Source: Clostridiales bacterium (lineage in GTDB: Bacteria; Bacillota; Clostridia; Christensenellales; Aristaeellaceae). Taken from it: DNA of 52,186 bases. The translations under genes were made by a program, and so were the position numbers. Position 1 is the stretch's first letter. Each line of letters opens with the position of its first letter. The DNA is taken from the NCBI GenBank assembly GCA_012837525.1, contig DUQZ01000018.1, positions 1 to 52,186 on the forward strand, written 5' to 3'. The notes beneath the pieces are model-generated. The model saw only the letters and a program-made list of their open reading frames with translations, made no database searches and was not told where the DNA came from. Positions 43,372 to 52,055 of this stretch are shown here, in pieces.

Positions 43372-45338
43372 GCGATGCCCGCCCCGTCACCCACGCCCTC
43401 GTCCACAAACAGCAGCCGGAGGGTACTTTCATCATCAGAGGCGGCTGACAGGAGCATGCCCTCTGACTCAATGCCGCGGATCTTGCGCGGCGGCAGGTTG
43501 GCCAGCAGCACCAGGGTGCGGCCGATGAGGGTCTCCGGCTCATAATGCTCCGCGATGCCGGAGAGCACGGTGCGCTCCTCATCCCCCACCTTCAGCCGGA
43601 ATTGAAGCAGCTTGTCGCTTTTTTTGACTTTTTCACATGCCAGCACCTTGGCGGTAACCAGCTGAATCTTCTGGAAATCCTCAATGCCAATGAGCGGAAC
43701 GGCGGGTTTTGCCGCTTTTTCTTCCTCCGCGGCTTTGGGATTGCTCTTTTGATGCTCGACCTCGTTTTCCGCTTCCAACACGGGCAGGTCCGCTTTGATG
43801 TCAATACGCGGGAAGATGGCCTCGCCCTTCATGACGCGCTGGCCGGCCGGGGTGTGCCCAAAGCGGTCCAGAGAAGCCCAGGTTTGGATGCCTTCATCCG
43901 AAATGCCCAGCTGGCAGAACATCTTCTCCGGCGTTGAGGGCATGACCGGGTCAATCAGAATGCCGATAAAGCGCAGGCTTTCCGCCAGCACATACAGCAC
44001 GGTGCGCAGGCGCTCCTTACCTTCCTCGCTGCGGCCCAGGATCCAGGGCTCGGTCAGGTCGATATAGCGGTTGGATGCACCAATGACTTTCCAGATTTCG
44101 CTGAGCGCCTGGGAGAACTGGAGGGCGTTCATCTCCTCCTCTACCTTTTGGGGCAGCGCTTCCAAGAGGGCAATCAAGTCCAAATCGACCTGCTCATACT
44201 TGCCAGGCGCCTGGATAACGCCGTCAAAATATTTTTCAATCATCGCCACCGTACGGCTGAGCAGGTTGCCCAGGTCGTTGGCAAGGTCGGAATTGACGCG
44301 GGTCATCATGGCCTGGTTGGTGTAGTTGCCGTCCGCGCCAAAGGGCATCTCCCGCATGAGATAGTAGCGAAGCGCGTCCGCGCCATAGTGCTTGACCACC
44401 GGCCCGGGGTAGGCCACATTGCCCTTGGATTTGGACATCTTGTCCTCATTGAAGAGCAGCCAGCCGTGGGCGAAAATCTGCTTAGGCAACGGCAAGCCCA
44501 GCGCCTTTAGGATAATGGGCCAATAGATGGTATGGAAACGGGTAATCTCCTTACCGACCAACTGCACATCCGCCGGCCAGTAGGTGTCCATCAAGTCCTG
44601 GTTCTCCGTGGTATAGCCCAGCGCGGTGATGTAGTTGCTCAGCGCGTCAATCCATACATAGATGACATGCTCCGGGTCAAAGGGAACGGGCACGCCCCAG
44701 GTGAAAGAGGTGCGGCTGATGGACAAATCCTGCAGCCCGGGCTTTAGGAAGTTTTGCAGCATTTCCTTGGCGCGGGAGGGCGGCTGGATGAACTCCGGAT
44801 GCGTTTCGATATGCTCAATCAGCCAGTCCTGGTATTTGCTCATGCGCAGGAAGTAACTTTCCTCGCGCACCAACTCCGTTGGCCTGGAGCAATCCGGGCA
44901 CAGGTTGCCCTCCTTTAATTGGCTGGCCGTCCAGAAGGCTTCACAGGGCACGCAGTACTGCCCTTCGTAGGCGTCCTTATAGATATCGCCCTGATCATAC
45001 AGTTTCTGGAAGATGCGCTGTACTGCCTGTATGTGGCGCTCATCAGTGGTGCGGATGAAGTCATCGTATTTGATGTTCATCAAGTCCCACAATTGCTTGG
45101 TTTGCGCTACAATTCCGTCCACAAACTGCTGCGGCGGAATGCCCGCTTCCTGCGCGCTGCGCTCGATCTTCTGGCCATGCTCATCCGTGCCGGTCAGGAA
45201 ATAAACCTGGTGGCCGGTCATTTTTTTGAAGCGTGCCATGGTATCCGCCGCGACGGTGGTATAGGTATGCCCAATGTGCATATGCCCACTGGGATAATAA
45301 ATGGGTGTGGTGATGTAAAACGTGTTTTTCTCTCGCAT
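43368..45338 (-). CDS. metG: Methionyl-tRNA synthetase
   Basis: This charges tRNA-Met. It is 656 residues. HIGH lies at 21-24, a CxxC/CxxC zinc knuckle uses Cys129, Cys132, Cys147 and Cys150, and KMSKS begins at Lys300. The C-terminal part (from about 545, IGIEDFQKIQLVTAKVLACEKV) is the Trbp111-like tRNA-binding domain. The linker before it is charged. It is the first gene of metG-tatD and has its own consensus promoter. Confidence 0.97.
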   Translation of the reverse strand: MREKNTFYITTPIYYPSGHMHIGHTYTTVAADTMARFKKMTGHQVYFLTGTDEHGQKIERSAQEAGIPPQQFVDGIVAQTKQLWDLMNIKYDDFIRTTDERHIQAVQRIFQKLYDQGDIYKDAYEGQYCVPCEAFWTASQLKEGNLCPDCSRPTELVREESYFLRMSKYQDWLIEHIETHPEFIQPPSRAKEMLQNFLKPGLQDLSISRTSFTWGVPVPFDPEHVIYVWIDALSNYITALGYTTENQDLMDTYWPADVQLVGKEITRFHTIYWPIILKALGLPLPKQIFAHGWLLFNEDKMSKSKGNVAYPGPVVKHYGADALRYYLMREMPFGADGNYTNQAMMTRVNSDLANDLGNLLSRTVAMIEKYFDGVIQAPGKYEQVDLDLIALLEALPQKVEEEMNALQFSQALSEIWKVIGASNRYIDLTEPWILGRSEEGKERLRTVLYVLAESLRFIGILIDPVMPSTPEKMFCQLGISDEGIQTWASLDRFGHTPAGQRVMKGEAIFPRIDIKADLPVLEAENEVEHQKSNPKAAEEEKAAKPAVPLIGIEDFQKIQLVTAKVLACEKVKKSDKLLQFRLKVGDEERTVLSGIAEHYEPETLIGRTLVLLANLPPRKIRGIESEGMLLSAASDDESTLRLLFVDEGVGDGAGIA

Positions 45339-45364
45339 TCCTCAAACCCCCTCTTTCCTGCGCT

Positions 45365-45393
45365 ATTATAGGATGTTTGCTGCATGCGGTCAA
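45365..45393 (-). promoter_or_regulatory. Promoter of metG-tatD
   Basis: On the minus strand -35 TTGACC (45388-45393) and -10 TATAAT (45365-45370) are separated by 17 bp. Confidence 0.8.
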
Positions 45394-45417
45394 GAAAATT
45401 ACCTGATTTCACAAAGC

Positions 45418-45443
45418 AAAGCGCCTGGTTTCCCAGGCGCTTT
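45418..45443 (-). terminator. Intrinsic terminator of the clpC operon
   Basis: AAAGCGCCTGG (45418-45428) and CCAGGCGCTTT (45433-45443) form an 11-bp stem. On the minus strand the loop is GAAA and the stem ends in TTT. Confidence 0.85.
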
Positions 45444-45467
45444 GGCAATTGGTTTGAATCGTGTGGT

Positions 45468-47924
45468 TCAACTGACCGGCTGGTCGGCGGTGACAGGCTC
45501 TGATGCCTTGTTTTCTGCCTGGTTGAGGGTGTAGGACAGCTTGCCGTCCTCCTCAAACATGTGCACGTGGTCGCCTTCCTTTAAACCGCCCGCGACGATC
45601 TGCTCGCTCAGCGCGTCCTCCACCATCCGCTGGATGGCCCGGCGCAGTGGCCGGGCGCCGTACTGCGGGTCAAAGCCGGATTTGGCCAGCAGGGCGACCG
45701 CGTCATCTGAGAACGCCAGCGTAATGCCCTGCTCCTTCATACGGGTAATGATGGTTTCCAGCATCAGTTTGGCAATCTGGGCGATCTGATCGCTGGACAG
45801 GGAGTGGAAGACCATGATCTCATCCACGCGGTTGATAAACTCCGGCCTGAACATGCGCTTGATTTCGTCCAGAACGCGGGTTTTCATTTCCTCATGGTTC
45901 ATGCCAGCCGGCGCGCTGGAATCCGAGAAGCCCAGGGAGCGGCCGGTTGCCAGTTGGGCGGCGCCGGCGTTGGAGGTCATGACGATGATGGTATTTTTAA
46001 AGCTGGTCACCCGGCCCATGTTGTCCGTCAGCCTGCCGTCTTCCAAAATCTGCAGCAGCATGTTGAACACATCCGGGTGCGCCTTCTCGATCTCGTCAAA
46101 CAGCACCACGGAGTAGGGCTTGCGGCGCACCTGCTCGGTCAGCTGGCCGCCCTCCTCATAGCCCACATAGCCAGGAGGTGAGCCCACCATGCGGGAGACA
46201 GTGTGTTTTTCCATGTACTCGCTCATATCCAGGCGGATGACGGCGTCCTCATCGCCAAACATGGCTTCACCCAGGGCGCGGCACAGCTCTGTCTTGCCAA
46301 CACCGGTTGGGCCCAGGAAGATGAAGGAGCCAATCGGTCGCTTGGGATCCTGCAGGCCAGCGCGCGCGCGGCGAATGGCCTTGGAGACAGCGGTCACCGC
46401 CTCATCCTGGCCGATGACACGCTTGTGCAGGGTTTCCTCCAGCTGCATCAAGCGCTTGCTTTCAATCATGGTCATGCGCTGCACCGGAATGCCCGTCCAG
46501 CCGGCCACTACATCGGCAACATCGTCCTCCGTCACCTGAGGCCTGAGGGTTTCACGGGTCTGCTTCCACATGTCCCGTGCCTGGTTGATCTTCTCGCGCA
46601 GCTGGCGCTCATCATCGCGCAGATCGGCAGCTGCCTCGTAATCCTGTCGCGCGATGGCCGCGCGCTTCTTTTCGACCGCTTCGTCCAGCTCCTGCTCATA
46701 CTGTTTTAGATCCGCTGGCGCCGCGAAGGCGCGCAGCCGCACGCGGGAGCAGGCTTCGTCCATCACGTCCACCGCCTTGTCGGGCAGGAAACGGTCCGCG
46801 ATATAGCGGGCAGACAGCTCCACGGCGGATTCCAGCGCCTCGTCGGTGATCATCACCTGGTGGTGGGATTCATAATGCGGGCGCAGGCCCTTTAAGATCT
46901 CAACAGAGCGTTCGCTATCCGGCTCATCCACCATCACGGGCTGGAAGCGCCGGGAGAGGGCCGCGTCCTTTTCGATATGCTTGCGGTAGTCCTCCAGCGT
47001 GGTCGCGCCGATGCATTGAATCTCTCCCCTTGCGAGGGCGGGCTTTAGGATACCGGCCGCGTCAATGGAGCCTTCCGCCTTGCCGGCGCCCATGATGTTT
47101 TGCAATTCGTCAATAAACAGGATGGTGTTGTCGTCCTGCTCCAGTTCCGCCACCACGTCCTTCATGCGCTCCTCAAACTCGCCCCGGTATTTGGTGCCGG
47201 CAATCAGGCTGCCCAAATCAAGGGAGAGCAGGCGCTTGCCCAGCAGGGTTTCGGGCACATCATCCTCAATGATGCGCTGCGCCAGGCCTTCGGCCACCGC
47301 GCTTTTGCCAACGCCAGGCGCGCCGATTAACACCGGGTTGTTCTTGGTGCGGCGGGAGAGAATCTGCGCCATGCGCTCAATCTCCTTCTCGCGGCCAATG
47401 ACAGGGTCCAGCTTACCCTGTTTTGCGAGGGCAGTTAAATCCCGGCTGTTTTTTTCCAGGGTAGATTTGCTTTGCTCCGCGCTCTCATCCGGGGTGGCGC
47501 GCAGGTAATCGGAGGCCTCGCGCTTGAGCAGGTTGATGTCCGCGCCAAAGACGGTCAGGATGCGCACCGCGACGGAGTCCTCCTCCGACAGCAGGCAGTA
47601 CCACAACGCGTGGGTTGTCACCTGGCCCAGCTGGCGTTGACGGATCAGCGCCAGGGACTCATCCAGCACACGCTTCATGCGCGGGGTCAATTCCAGCACT
47701 TTGGGTGGCAGCTGACTAGGTGAGGACAGCTGGCGCACCGCGTCCTGCACGCTTTCCAGCGTAATATTATGGGGCAGGCTGGGCAGGTCGTCCGCGGCCC
47801 GGGTCAACAGACCCACCAATAAATGCTCCGTCCCCCAGAAGCGGTGGCGAAGTGAAATGGCAGACTGCTGGGAAATATCCAGCACCTGTTTTGCCTTTTG
47901 GTTAAACTTTCCAAACATGGACAT
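45468..47924 (-). CDS. clpC: ATP-dependent Clp protease ATPase subunit ClpC
   Basis: This Hsp100 unfoldase feeds ClpP. It is 818 residues. Two N-terminal Clp repeats (1-140), Walker A GAPGVGKS (201-208), a middle UVR-like coiled coil (about 405-455) and the second Walker A GPTGVGKTE (538-546) are seen. The first N-repeat keeps GTEH (31-34), whose Glu is a known phosphoarginine contact in Bacillus ClpC, but the second repeat has TTHA (103-106) in place of GTEH. AGGAGG for clpC lies inside the end of mcsB. It is the last gene of the CtsR regulon operon. Confidence 0.97.
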   Translation of the reverse strand: MSMFGKFNQKAKQVLDISQQSAISLRHRFWGTEHLLVGLLTRAADDLPSLPHNITLESVQDAVRQLSSPSQLPPKVLELTPRMKRVLDESLALIRQRQLGQVTTHALWYCLLSEEDSVAVRILTVFGADINLLKREASDYLRATPDESAEQSKSTLEKNSRDLTALAKQGKLDPVIGREKEIERMAQILSRRTKNNPVLIGAPGVGKSAVAEGLAQRIIEDDVPETLLGKRLLSLDLGSLIAGTKYRGEFEERMKDVVAELEQDDNTILFIDELQNIMGAGKAEGSIDAAGILKPALARGEIQCIGATTLEDYRKHIEKDAALSRRFQPVMVDEPDSERSVEILKGLRPHYESHHQVMITDEALESAVELSARYIADRFLPDKAVDVMDEACSRVRLRAFAAPADLKQYEQELDEAVEKKRAAIARQDYEAAADLRDDERQLREKINQARDMWKQTRETLRPQVTEDDVADVVAGWTGIPVQRMTMIESKRLMQLEETLHKRVIGQDEAVTAVSKAIRRARAGLQDPKRPIGSFIFLGPTGVGKTELCRALGEAMFGDEDAVIRLDMSEYMEKHTVSRMVGSPPGYVGYEEGGQLTEQVRRKPYSVVLFDEIEKAHPDVFNMLLQILEDGRLTDNMGRVTSFKNTIIVMTSNAGAAQLATGRSLGFSDSSAPAGMNHEEMKTRVLDEIKRMFRPEFINRVDEIMVFHSLSSDQIAQIAKLMLETIITRMKEQGITLAFSDDAVALLAKSGFDPQYGARPLRRAIQRMVEDALSEQIVAGGLKEGDHVHMFEEDGKLSYTLNQAENKASEPVTADQPVS

Positions 47925-47926
47925 GG

Positions 47927-48904
47927 TTATCCTCCTGATAAGGCGCTGCGGACGGCGTCCGCGCGCAAAAAAACATAAGTTTTTGGGTCCGCGCCCTCCA
48001 TCTGGAAGGCGTCATCATTGGCGTATTGCAATAAACTGTCCGCCTGGGTGATATCCAGCGGCAACATCCCGGCCCGCGCGCCAATCCGCAGGCTGTTCCA
48101 GTGAATCAATAAATCAGCGGCGCTGAGGCGTCGGGCGTATTTGAGCAAGCCATACGCGCGCCAGACCTGGTCGGCGACCGTAGACTGCTCCCCCAAGGCA
48201 AGCGCTTTGTTTAAGATGGCGCTTTCCTTGTCCGCCAGCAACTCCGCGCAGGAGAGAACCTGGGACACAATCTGCTCATCACTCAGGTTAAAGCTGCTGA
48301 TGTTGGTGAGCGTGTACAGCCGCGCTGGGTTCCTGCCGCCTTTTGCGGCGGCGGGCATAATCGCGCAGCCTTTTGCTTTTAGCGCTTCGGTGATGGGCCG
48401 CAGCTGCTTTAGGAAGTGCAGCATGGGCAGGTGCATCACCAGGCGGACATGCAGCCCGCTGCCCGCCAACGCCGGACGATAGGACAAATAGCCGTATTGC
48501 GCGTCGTGCGCAAAAGGATGGCCGGCTTTGGCAAGCGCCGCTTCGGTTTCCCGCAGGCAGGAAATCATATCGGATAGTTCGTCCGGCTTGCCGGTGCGCC
48601 TGAGCACCAGGTGCTCATCCAAATTGATGGCCGCTGAAAAACTGGAGGTGTTGTCCGTAAACAGCGCGGCCTTGGTAAGCTGATCACCCTTTGGCGGCAA
48701 AAAAATGGTGTGCCCAAAGGGCAGGCCTTCTTCCCCCAGCGCCTGGCCGTCAAAAACCCGGTAATCCGGATGGATTCTGGCCAGCGCCGCGATGCTGCGG
48801 TGGTAGCTTTGCGATAAATCCTCCGCGTCATCCTGCGGGCAGAAGGTGAGGTCCTGGTAGTTGCGCCGCAGGGATACCTCTGAAAATAGAACGCTGTCCC
48901 GCAC
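47927..48904 (-). CDS. mcsB: McsB-like protein, predicted catalytically inactive
   Basis: Position between mcsA and clpC and an almost gap-free alignment to Bacillus McsB identify it. It has 325 residues and lacks about 22 N-terminal residues of the family. Each catalytic motif differs from my recalled McsB sequence. The ATP-binding SSRIRLARN is FSEVSLRRN, losing both arginines. NEEDH is NLDEH. SCPTNVGTGLR is YRPALAGSGLH, so the cysteine and arginine are gone. VRGIYGEGSE is IMPAAAKGGR. The phosphoarginine-sensing RDxxRA motif near the C-terminus is absent. The scaffold remains (YGYLS, MHLPML, WRAYGLLKYARRLSA). It probably acts as a regulator or ClpC adaptor without kinase activity. The start is GTG. 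Confidence 0.85.
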   Translation of the reverse strand: MRDSVLFSEVSLRRNYQDLTFCPQDDAEDLSQSYHRSIAALARIHPDYRVFDGQALGEEGLPFGHTIFLPPKGDQLTKAALFTDNTSSFSAAINLDEHLVLRRTGKPDELSDMISCLRETEAALAKAGHPFAHDAQYGYLSYRPALAGSGLHVRLVMHLPMLHFLKQLRPITEALKAKGCAIMPAAAKGGRNPARLYTLTNISSFNLSDEQIVSQVLSCAELLADKESAILNKALALGEQSTVADQVWRAYGLLKYARRLSAADLLIHWNSLRIGARAGMLPLDITQADSLLQYANDDAFQMEGADPKTYVFLRADAVRSALSGG

Positions 48905-48906
48905 GC

Positions 48907-49410
48907 TTACGCCTTTTCCTCCTGGTGATCATAAGGCGCCAGCAAATCGCGCAAACGGGCCGCCTCCTCAAAATCCTCCCGGATAACCGCTTCCATCAGC
49001 TTGAAGCGTATATCCTGCTCAATCTCCGCGTCGGTAACTTCAACTGCTTCCTCATCCACAGTATCAGCCGCGTCTTGATGGGCATCCTCTGTTTTGAGCA
49101 TCTTGCCCATCTCCGCCCGCATGGCTTCATAGCAGACCGCGCAGCCGGCCATGGTGTGCTCGTCCAGCTCATTAAAAGGGCGCCCGCAGTTGGTGCACAA
49201 GAAGCGCGGCATGGACAGCTCGGGCTCTGCCTTTATTTCCTCCTGCACCACCTGCTCCTGTTTAAAGCCCAGGGACATAAACATCTTCATCATATCCTGC
49301 TGCATGTTGTGCGCGCAGGACATGCACATGGCCTTGGTAGCCACCTGGTTGCCGGTGACCGTTTTAAAGACAATATCCGCGTTTTTTTCGCGGCAAACTT
49401 CACAAATCAT
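48907..49410 (-). CDS. mcsA: McsA, zinc-binding modulator of CtsR and ClpC
   Basis: The start is ATG at 49410 (MICEVC), with AGGAGG; the longer frame upstream is not coding. It has 167 residues. Four CxxC pairs (CEVC, CMSC, CTNC, CAVC) are intact, so zinc binding and thiol sensing should be preserved. The C-terminal UVR motif (KLMEAVIREDFEEAARLRDLL region) fits McsA. It lies between ctsR and mcsB. Confidence 0.94.
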   Translation of the reverse strand: MICEVCREKNADIVFKTVTGNQVATKAMCMSCAHNMQQDMMKMFMSLGFKQEQVVQEEIKAEPELSMPRFLCTNCGRPFNELDEHTMAGCAVCYEAMRAEMGKMLKTEDAHQDAADTVDEEAVEVTDAEIEQDIRFKLMEAVIREDFEEAARLRDLLAPYDHQEEKA

Positions 49411-49423
49411 GGTTAATCCTCCT

Positions 49424-49891
49424 TTACTCAGCCTGCTGCGCGATTTGTAACAGCATGCTGCGCAGGGTCTTGGCGCGGATTTCATCCTTGAGCGCCTCCG
49501 GAATCGGGACACACAGGGCCTGGGCGCTGAGCGCGGCAATCATAATATCCGCCGTCTCTTTGGGTATCCTACCCTGCTCCGCCAGCTGCAAACACAAAAG
49601 GCGGGCTTCATTGGCGCTGATCCTGTCCCCCACGCGCTCGTGGGTAAGATAGCGAAGGTGTTCCGTATCGTCCTGTGAGAGCCGGACAATGCGGATAAAC
49701 CCGCCGCCGCCCCGGAAACTTTCGATCGCGTAGCCGTGGTCGGGTGTAAAACGGGTAGATAGTACGTAGTTAATCTGGCTTGGAGCGCAGCGGAAATACT
49801 CCGCCAATTCATTTCGCTTGAGCTGAACCTCTGTTTCCTCCTTGCCCCAGAGATCTTTGATGAACTCCTCGATCAAGTCGCTCAGTCGCAT
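49424..49891 (-). CDS. ctsR: Class III stress-gene repressor CtsR
   Basis: This winged-helix repressor binds tandem heptads upstream of clp genes and is inactivated by heat. It has 155 residues. The N-terminal MRLSDLIEEFIKDLW, the recognition helix region (APSQINYVLSTRFTPDHGY) and the glycine-rich wing RGGGGFIRI are conserved; the wing is the temperature sensor. It heads ctsR-mcsA-mcsB-clpC and has its own operator. Confidence 0.96.
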   Translation of the reverse strand: MRLSDLIEEFIKDLWGKEETEVQLKRNELAEYFRCAPSQINYVLSTRFTPDHGYAIESFRGGGGFIRIVRLSQDDTEHLRYLTHERVGDRISANEARLLCLQLAEQGRIPKETADIMIAALSAQALCVPIPEALKDEIRAKTLRSMLLQIAQQAE

Positions 49892-49918
49892 GTGCTTCCC
49901 TCCATTCCCGCCAAAGAG

Positions 49919-49935
49919 GCTGACCTTCTTTGACT
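49919..49935 (-). promoter_or_regulatory. CtsR operator
   Basis: On the minus strand AGTCAAAGAAGGTCAGC matches the CtsR consensus RGTCAAANANRGTCAAA; the second heptad has two mismatches. It lies just downstream of the -10, so binding should block transcription start. Confidence 0.8.
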
Positions 49936-49941
49936 ATTGCC

Positions 49942-49971
49942 AGTATACCACAGGATCCCCGGCTTAGGCAA
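49942..49971 (-). promoter_or_regulatory. Promoter of the ctsR operon
   Basis: On the minus strand -35 TTGCCT (49966-49971) and -10 TATACT (49942-49947) are 18 bp apart. Confidence 0.65.
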
Positions 49972-50077
49972 GCGGCTTGAACCACAAAAACAAGGGAAGG
50001 ACCAAGCATGAACAAAGCACCCGCGCCTTACTTATCAAACGCAGCAGGACAGGCGATTCCTGCCCAGCGCATTGTTC

Positions 50078-50106
50078 TTGACAAGTTTGCGTGTGATTTG
50101 TACGAT
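50078..50106 (+). promoter_or_regulatory. Promoter of the zinc-ribbon/TPM gene pair
   Basis: TTGACA (50078-50083) is followed after 17 bp by TACGAT (50101-50106). AAGGAG then precedes the ATG at 50154. Confidence 0.6.
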
Positions 50107-50153
50107 GGAATCAGAAAGAAACGCATCCTACCCCCTGAAAGGAGTGAGCGATC

Positions 50154-51251
50154 ATGAGCACCCTGACCTACAAATGCCCTTCCTGCGGCGCGCCGCTTGA
50201 GTATGACGGACGCAGCCAGGAGATGACCTGTGGGTCCTGCGGGAACACCTTTGACCCGGAGGTCATCACCGCTGTTAATGAAATTGAAAAGGAATCCAGC
50301 CGCCCGGACGATATGTACTGGGAGATGCGGGACCGGGATTTTTCCGCGGAAGAAAAAATGGAAACCAAGGCCTACTCCTGCTCTTCCTGCGGCGCGCAGC
50401 TGTATACAGAGGAAACCACCGTTGCGACCAACTGCGCGTTTTGCGGCAGCCCTTCGGTGATTCCAACACAGTTTACGGATGAGACGCGGCCGGAGCGCTT
50501 AATTCCCTTCAAGATCGAAAAAGCACAGGCGGAGCAGATGTTTCAGGATTACTTCAAGACGCGCAAGCTGGTACCCAACCTATTTTTAAAAAGCCGGAAC
50601 CAGATTGATGAAATCCGGAAACTGTATGCCCCTTACTGGCTGTTTAACTGCGAGGCGGATGCCAACATGACCTACAGGGGCACAACGGTCAGTTCCCACC
50701 GCTCCGGTCAATATATGGTCCGGACCACGCGGCACTTTTTGATCCACAGGGCAGGCACGCTGGGTTTCCAAAACCTGCCGGTGGATGCCAGCGAGCGGCT
50801 GGACAACAAGATTTCCGAATCCATTGAACCCTACAACAACCAGGAGGCCATCGCCTTCATCCCCCAGGCCCTTTCCGGCGCGCAGGCCAACCGCGCGGAT
50901 GTCACGCCAGAGGTGTGCATGAACCGCGCCAACGAGCGCGTGCGCAGCACCACGGACGCTGCCTTCCGCAGGACGGTGATGGGCTATGCCACTGTGGTGA
51001 CACAAAGCAGCAGCATCAAGGTGCAAAACGGCAGCTCTGCCCCTGTCCTGTACCCCATCTGGCTGATTACCACCAAGAAGGAAGGCAAAACCTATACCTT
51101 TGCCATCAACGGGCAGACGGGTGAGTTGACCTGTGACATCCCCTGGTCCAAATCTAAATTCTTTGGCCGGATGCTGAGTTTGGCCGGCATGGTTGCCGCG
51201 GCGGGGGTGGCGGGCATCTACGCGCTGTCCGCGATGGGGGTGTTCAAATGA
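50154..51251 (+). CDS. Zinc-ribbon protein with C-terminal membrane anchor
   Basis: This is a conserved protein of unknown function with 365 residues. Two zinc ribbons lie at the N-terminus: CPSC/CGSC (8-27) and CSSC/CAFC (about 76-98). A large soluble domain follows, containing LYAPYWLFNCEA and PVLYPIWLITTKKEGKTYTFAINGQTGEL, typical of TFIIB-type zinc-ribbon proteins seen beside TPM-domain genes. A hydrophobic stretch at the end (about 338-362) is a likely membrane anchor, with the rest in the cytoplasm. The stop overlaps the TPM gene by 4 bp, which suggests that the two proteins cooperate. Confidence 0.75.
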   Translation: MSTLTYKCPSCGAPLEYDGRSQEMTCGSCGNTFDPEVITAVNEIEKESSRPDDMYWEMRDRDFSAEEKMETKAYSCSSCGAQLYTEETTVATNCAFCGSPSVIPTQFTDETRPERLIPFKIEKAQAEQMFQDYFKTRKLVPNLFLKSRNQIDEIRKLYAPYWLFNCEADANMTYRGTTVSSHRSGQYMVRTTRHFLIHRAGTLGFQNLPVDASERLDNKISESIEPYNNQEAIAFIPQALSGAQANRADVTPEVCMNRANERVRSTTDAAFRRTVMGYATVVTQSSSIKVQNGSSAPVLYPIWLITTKKEGKTYTFAINGQTGELTCDIPWSKSKFFGRMLSLAGMVAAAGVAGIYALSAMGVFK

Positions 51252-52006
51252 AAAAAATCGCCTTTGTTCTTTTATTGCTGTTCACCCTCGCTATCACCGC
51301 GCAGGCCTTCGCCCTGCAGCATGTGGACGACCAGGCGCGTGTTCTAACCATTGAAGAAGTGCGCAAACTGGAAGCGCAGGCAGCGGAATTGTATGAGCTG
51401 ACGCAGTTTGATGTCATCCTGCACACGACCAACAATTCCCAGGGCAAAGGGCCTATGGACTATTCCTTTGACTACTACCATGGCTTCCGTGACGCGGCCA
51501 AGTACCCTGATGGCGCTGCGCTTGCCATCATGTTTGACACCCGGGATTACTACGAAGCGGCCAGAGGAAAAGGAATAGAACTGCTGACGCACCGTGAAAA
51601 TTATGATTTGCGTGACGTTGTCCAAAGCAAACTGTCAGATGGAAATTACTACGGCGCTTTCTCAGACTATCTGCGCTACGTCAAACGACTGCTGGTGCCC
51701 TTGACGCCCATGGAGCAGGTCACGCGCTTTTTGCCCTTTGTGCTGGGCATCGCCCTGGTTATCGGGCTGATCTACGCCTTTGTCCTCAAAAGCAACATGA
51801 AGATTGCCAAGTTCAAATACAACGCCGACCAGTACATCGTGCCCAACTCCTTAAGACTGACCCGGCAACAGGACCTGTACCTCTACCAGACTGTTACCCG
51901 CACCAAGATTGAGTCCAGCAGCGGCAGCGGGGGCGGCAAGGGCGGCGGCTTTTCAAGCGGCAGCCGCGGCGGCACCTCCTACGGCGGCCGGGGCGGGAAG
52001 TTCTAA
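51248..52006 (+). CDS. TPM-domain membrane protein
   Basis: It has 252 residues. A signal peptide (MKKIAFVLLLLFTLAITAQAFA) leads to an extracytoplasmic TPM (TLP18.3/Psb32/MOLO-1) domain with VDDQARVLTIEEVRKLEAQA and ALAIMFDTRDYYEAARGKGIE. A membrane segment lies at about 163-182. A cytoplasmic part follows and ends in a Gly/Ser-rich tail with GGRGGKF, seen in this family. It is coupled to the zinc-ribbon gene. Function is unknown; membrane protein quality control has been suggested for some TPM proteins. Confidence 0.8.
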   Translation: MKKIAFVLLLLFTLAITAQAFALQHVDDQARVLTIEEVRKLEAQAAELYELTQFDVILHTTNNSQGKGPMDYSFDYYHGFRDAAKYPDGAALAIMFDTRDYYEAARGKGIELLTHRENYDLRDVVQSKLSDGNYYGAFSDYLRYVKRLLVPLTPMEQVTRFLPFVLGIALVIGLIYAFVLKSNMKIAKFKYNADQYIVPNSLRLTRQQDLYLYQTVTRTKIESSSGSGGGKGGGFSSGSRGGTSYGGRGGKF

Positions 52007-52023
52007 AACCGATAATATCAATG

Positions 52024-52055
52024 AAACGTGAGTCTGTTGTCAGGCTCACGTTTTT
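52024..52055 (+). terminator. Intrinsic terminator of the zinc-ribbon/TPM pair
   Basis: AAACGTGAG (52024-52032) pairs with CTCACGTTT (52045-52053), extended by an inner CTG/CAG, and ends in TTTTT. Confidence 0.85.

Noticed and set aside
49411..49539. An N-terminal extension of McsA by 43 codons
   Set aside because: It overlaps the conserved end of ctsR, and MICEVC at 49410 has AGGAGG and matches the family start.
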